Assembly (NCBI GenBank): GCA_026770585.1
Contig: MU646386.1
Span: forward strand, 532,643-548,454
Source: Baffinella frigidus
Taxonomy: Eukaryota; Cryptophyceae; Cryptomonadales; Baffinellaceae
Length of the DNA stretch: 15,812 bases
Direction: 5' to 3'
The notes below the pieces were generated by a model. It saw only the letters and a program-made list of their open reading frames with translations, searched no databases and had not been told where the DNA came from. Position numbers and translations under genes: made by a program. Below are positions 14,801 through 15,812 of the stretch, in pieces. Position 1 is the stretch's first letter, and each line of letters starts with the position of its first letter.

Positions 14801-15146
14801 CGATGCGGGCGTCGGACCAACCCTGTTCCATCCACTTCGCAAAGTCGAGTTGCTTTACAATACCCCCGTTTCGGTCACGTACGTACGCATTCACGATACG
14901 TGTGGAACGCCTTGTACATACGTGCACGGGCGTGAAACATCTTTTGCATCCCCAAACGTATCCCTTAAGTGGCCAGTAGGCTCATACGACCTACGATAGG
15001 GCCCTAGGACCTGCCTAGGGCGAGTTAGGGTGAATATTCGCCCTATGGCAACTTAAGGGATATTATATGCTAATCACCCGTGCTTGCGGCAGGTGCTGCC
15101 CGCGGAGTCGGACGAGGGACAGGCGGTCATGGTCTCGTTCCTCGAG
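8792..15146 (+). CDS. LSD1-zinc-finger / WW / FYVE / armadillo protein (3' incomplete)
   Basis: Eleven exons join in frame to 341 codons: 8792-8800, 9156-9512, 10295-10350, 11292-11412, 11593-11667, 12004-12078, 13524-13589, 13770-13854, 14089-14126, 14620-14706 and 15093-15146. The gene continues past the window. Domains in order: LSD1-type zinc finger (Cys 8, 11, 26, 29); WW domain (Trp59, YFVDHN, Trp81, Pro84); Pro-rich linker; FYVE finger (WFDD at 115-118, RRRHHCR at 135-141, eight zinc Cys from 124 to 174); armadillo-like helices from about 240. FYVE domains of this form bind PI3P on endosomes, and WW domains bind Pro-rich peptides, so an endosomal adaptor is likely. That role is inferred from the families. 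The order of domains is unusual. Three symmetric zinc/peptide modules precede the ARM part, and most introns are phase 0. Exon 1 is the least certain. There is no sign of decay in the joined frame. Confidence 0.82.
9156..9512 (+). CDS. Exon 2: LSD1 zinc finger and WW domain
   Basis: 119 codons between a TGTTTGCAG acceptor and a GTGCGT donor. Encodes CPGCTTLLALPTG and CAVC (zinc ligands spaced 2-14-2), an Ala/Pro linker, then a full WW domain from LPPGWEAR to TSTWTDPR, then a Pro-rich linker and the WFDDKDVR start of the FYVE domain. Strongly GC-biased at third positions. The long minus-strand ORFs here are shadows. Confidence 0.92.
9513..10294 (+). other. Intron 2 (782 bases), host of repeats
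   Basis: GTGCGT to CCGCAG. Unlike the later introns it is not filled with heptamers. It holds a tandem 30-mer pair (9827-9856, 9860-9889), hairpin repeat R copy 2, and a TTGACTTTTGATG string near 10198 that echoes the promoter hairpin motif. Confidence 0.75.
9903..9974 (-). repeat. Hairpin repeat R, copy 2
   Basis: Inverted relative to 6179-6252. Retains the AAAAGCCA/TGGCTTTT stem while the loop differs. Confidence 0.7.
10295..10350 (+). CDS. Exon 3: first half of FYVE finger
   Basis: Encodes DCHVCGTDFSTMRRRHHC plus two bases of the next codon. Acceptor GGGCCGCAG, weak pyrimidine tract. The WxxD-to-first-Cys spacing created by joining exon 2 equals that of the canonical early-endosome FYVE domain, which supports the splice. 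Donor GTATTG splits the Arg codon (phase 2). Confidence 0.88.
10471..10757 (-). mobile_element. Repeat element S, copy 2
   Basis: Reverse-complement match of 6313-6590, including the 26-bp tandem module (about 10515-10570), here with its own differences. A CTCTGCCTCACTCGGGTTCA string at 10475-10494 recurs inside the element near 10635. Confidence 0.78.
10780..10890 (+). repeat. Repeat T, copy 1
   Basis: About 110 bases shared with 12094-12203 (CTCCGACCTCAATCCGACCA, ATGATTTCA.ATGGAAACA, TATCGG.GG.TTTGGTGCT, AAGCTATG.CGAGGTC). GACCTC and GAGGTC lie near the ends as a possible short inverted terminus. Confidence 0.8.
10955..10995 (+). pseudogene. Truncated exon 4 junction copy a
   Basis: Preceded by GCTCCTGGGGCAG (compare GCTCCTGGGGTAG before exon 4), then GTATTGTGGAGGAGTGGTG. 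One extra G after TGTGCCAT breaks the frame, and no donor follows. The match extends 24 bases into the upstream intron. Confidence 0.85.
11059..11112 (+). pseudogene. Truncated exon 4 junction copy b
   Basis: After an ACACTAG acceptor-like site, GTGTTGCGGCAGGGTGGTGT continues in frame as CCGRVVCQGCSPDMLE before homology ends. Lacks the second half of the exon and a donor. Confidence 0.85.
11292..11412 (+). CDS. Exon 4: second half of FYVE finger
   Basis: Completes the Arg codon, then CCGGVVCQGCSPDTLE...QRVCTLCSKHLKDQ. Supplies the last five zinc Cys (142/143 region, 148, 151, 171, 174). Donor CAG|GTGCCC, phase 0. Confidence 0.92.
11413..11592 (+). other. Intron 4 (180 bases)
   Basis: GTGCCC to CTTGCAG. 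Contains GAAACGC/ACCCGAA short repeats (about 11440-11527), a variant not seen in the neighbouring introns. Confidence 0.85.
11593..11667 (+). CDS. Exon 5: linker
   Basis: 25 codons, phase 0 both sides, AHNPRCILRSCMNLNSKD...KHM. No domain recognised. The two Cys are not an obvious zinc pair. Donor ATG|GTACGC. Confidence 0.85.
11668..12003 (+). repeat. Intron 5, CCCCAAA/CCCCGAA array
   Basis: GTACGC to CTTCAG, 336 bases. About 28 heptamers of CCCCGAA and CCCCAAA (11690-11893), then CCCTATA units (to about 11930). Long ORFs of Pro/Thr repeats across it are artefacts. Confidence 0.92.
12004..12078 (+). CDS. Exon 6: helix before armadillo part
   Basis: 25 codons, phase 0, AACRSLADEAQAAATASPQL, then DEAGA. 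Ala-rich, predicted helical. Donor GCG|GTATCA. Confidence 0.87.
12094..12203 (+). repeat. Repeat T, copy 2
   Basis: Same orientation as copy 1 in intron 3. It starts just 15 bases inside intron 6. Confidence 0.8.
12226..12252 (+). pseudogene. Exon 6 donor-junction copy b
   Basis: CAGCTCGACGCATCGGGTGC, G, then GTACAC. Matches the last 27 bases of exon 6 and its donor (about 23 of 27). The acceptor half is missing. Confidence 0.82.
12253..12528 (+). repeat. Intron 6, CCCTACA array
   Basis: About 35 heptamers, almost uniformly CCCTACA, with a few GTAAACC and CCATA interruptions. Starts immediately at the donor-like GT of junction copy b. Confidence 0.93.
12530..12670 (+). repeat. Intron 6, G-rich island
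   Basis: GGTTGGGGCGGG-type repeats. This is the only long intronic stretch of this gene with the G-rich strand in the transcript, so it has strong G-quadruplex potential in RNA. Looks like an inverted heptamer derivative. Confidence 0.8.
12671..12735 (+). pseudogene. Exon 6 donor-junction copy c
   Basis: Matches the last 65 bases of exon 6 at about 57 positions and stays open in frame (SLADEAQASATVTPQFHEAA, A), followed by GTAACT. It lacks the AG acceptor and the first ten bases. Confidence 0.88.
12765..13070 (+). repeat. Intron 6, CCCTATA and CCCTAAA arrays
   Basis: Mostly CCCTATA (12795-12955), then mixed CCCTAAA/CCCTGTA. Confidence 0.9.
13079..13113 (+). pseudogene. Exon 7 acceptor-junction copy a
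   Basis: AAACAAG then GTGGACAAGATGCTGAACGC and ..CCCTTCAC. Covers the first 35 of 66 exon bases, then telomere-like repeat. Confidence 0.9.
13234..13270 (+). pseudogene. Exon 7 acceptor-junction copy b
   Basis: AAACCCAG then GTGGACAAGATGCTCGACGC. First about 37 exon bases, encoding VDKMLDALIPFT. Confidence 0.9.
13405..13441 (+). pseudogene. Exon 7 acceptor-junction copy c
   Basis: AACACAAG then GTGGATAAGATGCTGAACGC. VDKMLNALIPFT, with silent differences. Confidence 0.9.
13524..13589 (+). CDS. Exon 7: armadillo-like start
   Basis: 22 codons, phase 0, VDKMLNALIPFTRGVEARIQ, then NQ. The only one of four tandem copies with both the full exon and a donor (CAG|GTCCCA). Confidence 0.9.
13590..13769 (+). 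other. Intron 7 (180 bases)
   Basis: GTCCCA to GCCCAG. CCCTAAA/CCCCAAA units and a palindrome ATAAACCGGTTTAT (about 13724-13737). Confidence 0.85.
13770..13854 (+). CDS. Exon 8: armadillo repeat
   Basis: AIRAFSNMANVERFRPAVME, AGVVPILI, then one base of the next codon (phase 1). The N-x-x-GVVPILI pattern is the classic ARM helix 3. Donor G|GTACTC. Confidence 0.92.
13855..14088 (+). repeat. Intron 8, CCCATAAA octamer array
   Basis: 234 bases. About 18 units of an 8-base CCCATAAA or CACATAAA repeat (13910-14055), a period different from the heptamers elsewhere. Confidence 0.92.
14089..14126 (+). CDS. Exon 9: armadillo repeat, GA donor
   Basis: 38 bases completing GLLASDHDILRLQ. After CTCCAG the intron begins GAAACC, with no GT within reach. 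Joining to exon 10 (AARGLTCLSGEE) gives an uninterrupted armadillo repeat, so the GA-AG intron looks real. Confidence 0.85.
14127..14619 (+). repeat. Intron 9 (GA-AG), CCCGAA-type arrays
   Basis: Irregular CCCGAACACCCGAGAAC repeats (14135-14340), MITE U (14344-14479), then CCCGAAG/CCCGAAA heptamers (14515-14590). Ends CACACCAG. Confidence 0.88.
14344..14479 (+). mobile_element. MITE family U
   Basis: 136 bp inside intron 9. Terminal arms 14344-14370 and 14452-14479 match inverted with 4 mismatches and one gap, starting GC.TACCACGC. Contains a GTCGACTTTTGAAAA motif. No target duplication resolved. Confidence 0.75.
14620..14706 (+). CDS. Exon 10: armadillo repeat
   Basis: 29 codons, phase 0, AARGLTCLSGEEIVRQAMVE, MKGLVTIIN. 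Donor AAC|GTGCAA. Confidence 0.92.
14707..15092 (+). other. Intron 10 (386 bases)
   Basis: GTGCAA to CGGCAG. Begins with a 31-base tandem duplication (14709-14739, 14740-14767) and hosts MITE family A copy 3. The 14770-14955 part has no repeats recognised. Confidence 0.85.
14961..15060 (+). mobile_element. Tc1/mariner-like MITE family A, copy 3
   Basis: Exactly 100 bp, TA on both sides (14959-14960, 15061-15062), ends TCCCTTAAGT. Core ACGATAGGGCCCTAGGACCT and an imperfect AGGGTGAATATTCGCCCT palindrome. Intronic, same orientation as copy 1. Confidence 0.87.
15093..15146 (+). CDS. Exon 11: armadillo-like helix
   Basis: 18 codons, phase 0, VLPAESDEGQAVMVSFLE. Donor GAG|GTCGAA. The short copy TCGCTCCTCGAG|GTGTC at 15266-15277 is another downstream donor-junction copy. 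Confidence 0.85.
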
Positions 15147-15410
15147 GTCGAATCCCTAAACCCTCCACCCTAACCCCATGCACCCTGCACCCTCCTCCCT
15201 CCACCCTCCACCCTAACCCCTCCACCCTCCACCCTTCACCCTCTACCCTCCACCCTCCTAAACCCTCGCTCCTCGAGGTGTCACCTAAATTCTAAACCCT
15301 AACCCCTGCACTCCCCACCCTCCAACCTCCACCCTCCTAAACCCTAAACTCTAAACCACCAAACCTCCATAAACCCCCGTAATCTACCCCCCCCCTCCCC
15401 CATCCCCCAG
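15147..15410 (+). repeat. Intron 11, CCCTCCA array
   Basis: CCCTCCA heptamers (15165-15260, 15310-15345), a donor-junction copy at 15266-15277, then a CCCCC-rich tract before AG. Confidence 0.88.
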
Positions 15411-15449
15411 GTTTTCGCAAATGCGGGCGCGCAGTACAATCTGCAAGAA
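15411..15449 (+). pseudogene. Exon 12 acceptor-junction copy a
   Basis: After CCCCCAG, the frame reads VFANAGAQYNLQE and then stops in telomere-like repeat (CCCTAG). No donor. If it were used, the protein would end here after one more residue. Confidence 0.75.
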
Positions 15450-15549
15450 CCCTAGACCCTGACTCCTCAACCTCAAACCCTAAACCCCAAACCCTGAACC
15501 CCAAACCCTGAACCCTGAACCCTACACCACACACCCCAATCCCTAACCC

Positions 15550-15660
15550 CTAAACCTCAAACCCCGAACCCCGAACCCCAAACCCCAAACCCCAAATCCC
15601 AAATCCCAAACCCCACACGCCAAACCCCAAACCCCAAACCCCAAATGAAACAATCAAACC
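15550..15660 (+). repeat. Intron 11 region, CCCCAAA array
   Basis: CCCCGAA then CCCCAAA heptamers. The same type resumes at 15765-15812. Confidence 0.9.
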
Positions 15661-15698
15661 CTTAATGCTAAACCTAAACCCCCAACCGCAACCCTCAG

Positions 15699-15737
15699 GT
15701 GTTCGCGAATGCGGGCGCACAATACGATCCGCGAGAA
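15699..15737 (+). pseudogene. Exon 12 acceptor-junction copy b
   Basis: After CCCTCAG, VFANAGAQYDPRE, 288 bases after copy a. Homology continues into the following repeats (CTCTCAACCTCAAACCC), so the whole segment was duplicated. No donor before the window ends. The full exon is expected to the right. Confidence 0.78.
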
Positions 15738-15812
15738 TCCTACACCCTAACCTCTCAACCTCAAACCCAAACCCCAAACCCCAAACCCCAAACCCCAAAC
15801 CCCAAACCCCAA

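Noticed and set aside
1-15812. Integrated viral or retrotransposon genes
   Set aside because: No reverse transcriptase, integrase, capsid or LTR signatures seen. Only short non-autonomous inverted-repeat elements.

Overview
This window reads as the left end of a nuclear chromosome from a microbial eukaryote. Positions 1-80 are an uninterrupted Arabidopsis-type telomere array (CCCTAAA on the plus strand), which decays over about 630 bases into a degenerate subtelomere. Spliceosomal introns, GC-rich codons and a multidomain zinc-finger/WW/FYVE/armadillo protein exclude prokaryotes. The telomere type, small exons starting after AG|G, and one intron that appears to use a GA donor fit an alveolate, most easily a dinoflagellate. 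That lineage call is inference, and other protists with TTTAGGG telomeres remain possible.

Layout. 1-716: telomere and degenerate telomere. 717-8450: gene-poor subtelomere packed with short inverted-repeat (MITE-like) elements of at least six families, some nested, plus perfect palindromes, microsatellites and three interstitial telomere-like blocks (2432-2526, 4640-4913, 7405-7788 facing 7887-7966). A few short stretches look like remnants of coding exons (minus strand near 5570-5950, plus strand near 6743-6861). 8376-8668 (minus): a weakly supported two-exon gene. 8792 to beyond 15146 (plus): one clear split gene. I reconstruct eleven exons (341 codons, in frame throughout) encoding an LSD1-type zinc finger, a WW domain, a complete FYVE zinc finger and armadillo-like helices. 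The gene runs off the right edge.

The most unusual feature is how the introns of this gene are built. Most are filled with telomere-like short repeats, and nearly every intron has its own version: CCCCAAA/CCCCGAA, CCCTACA then CCCTATA, CCCATAAA (8-mer), CCCGAAG, CCCTCCA. In nearly all of them the C-rich strand is the sense strand. Around several exons there are extra truncated copies of the exon-intron junction. Copies of an acceptor plus the start of the exon lie upstream of the real exon (exons 4, 7 and the unseen exon 12). Copies of the end of an exon plus its donor lie downstream (exons 6 and 11). The introns therefore seem to have grown by tandem duplication across splice junctions, leaving decoy splice sites.

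The two divergent genes would share a 123-base intergenic region with a perfect 12-bp hairpin at its centre. The split gene probably encodes a PI3P-binding endosomal adaptor (FYVE), with WW and armadillo surfaces for protein partners. That function comes from the domain families only.
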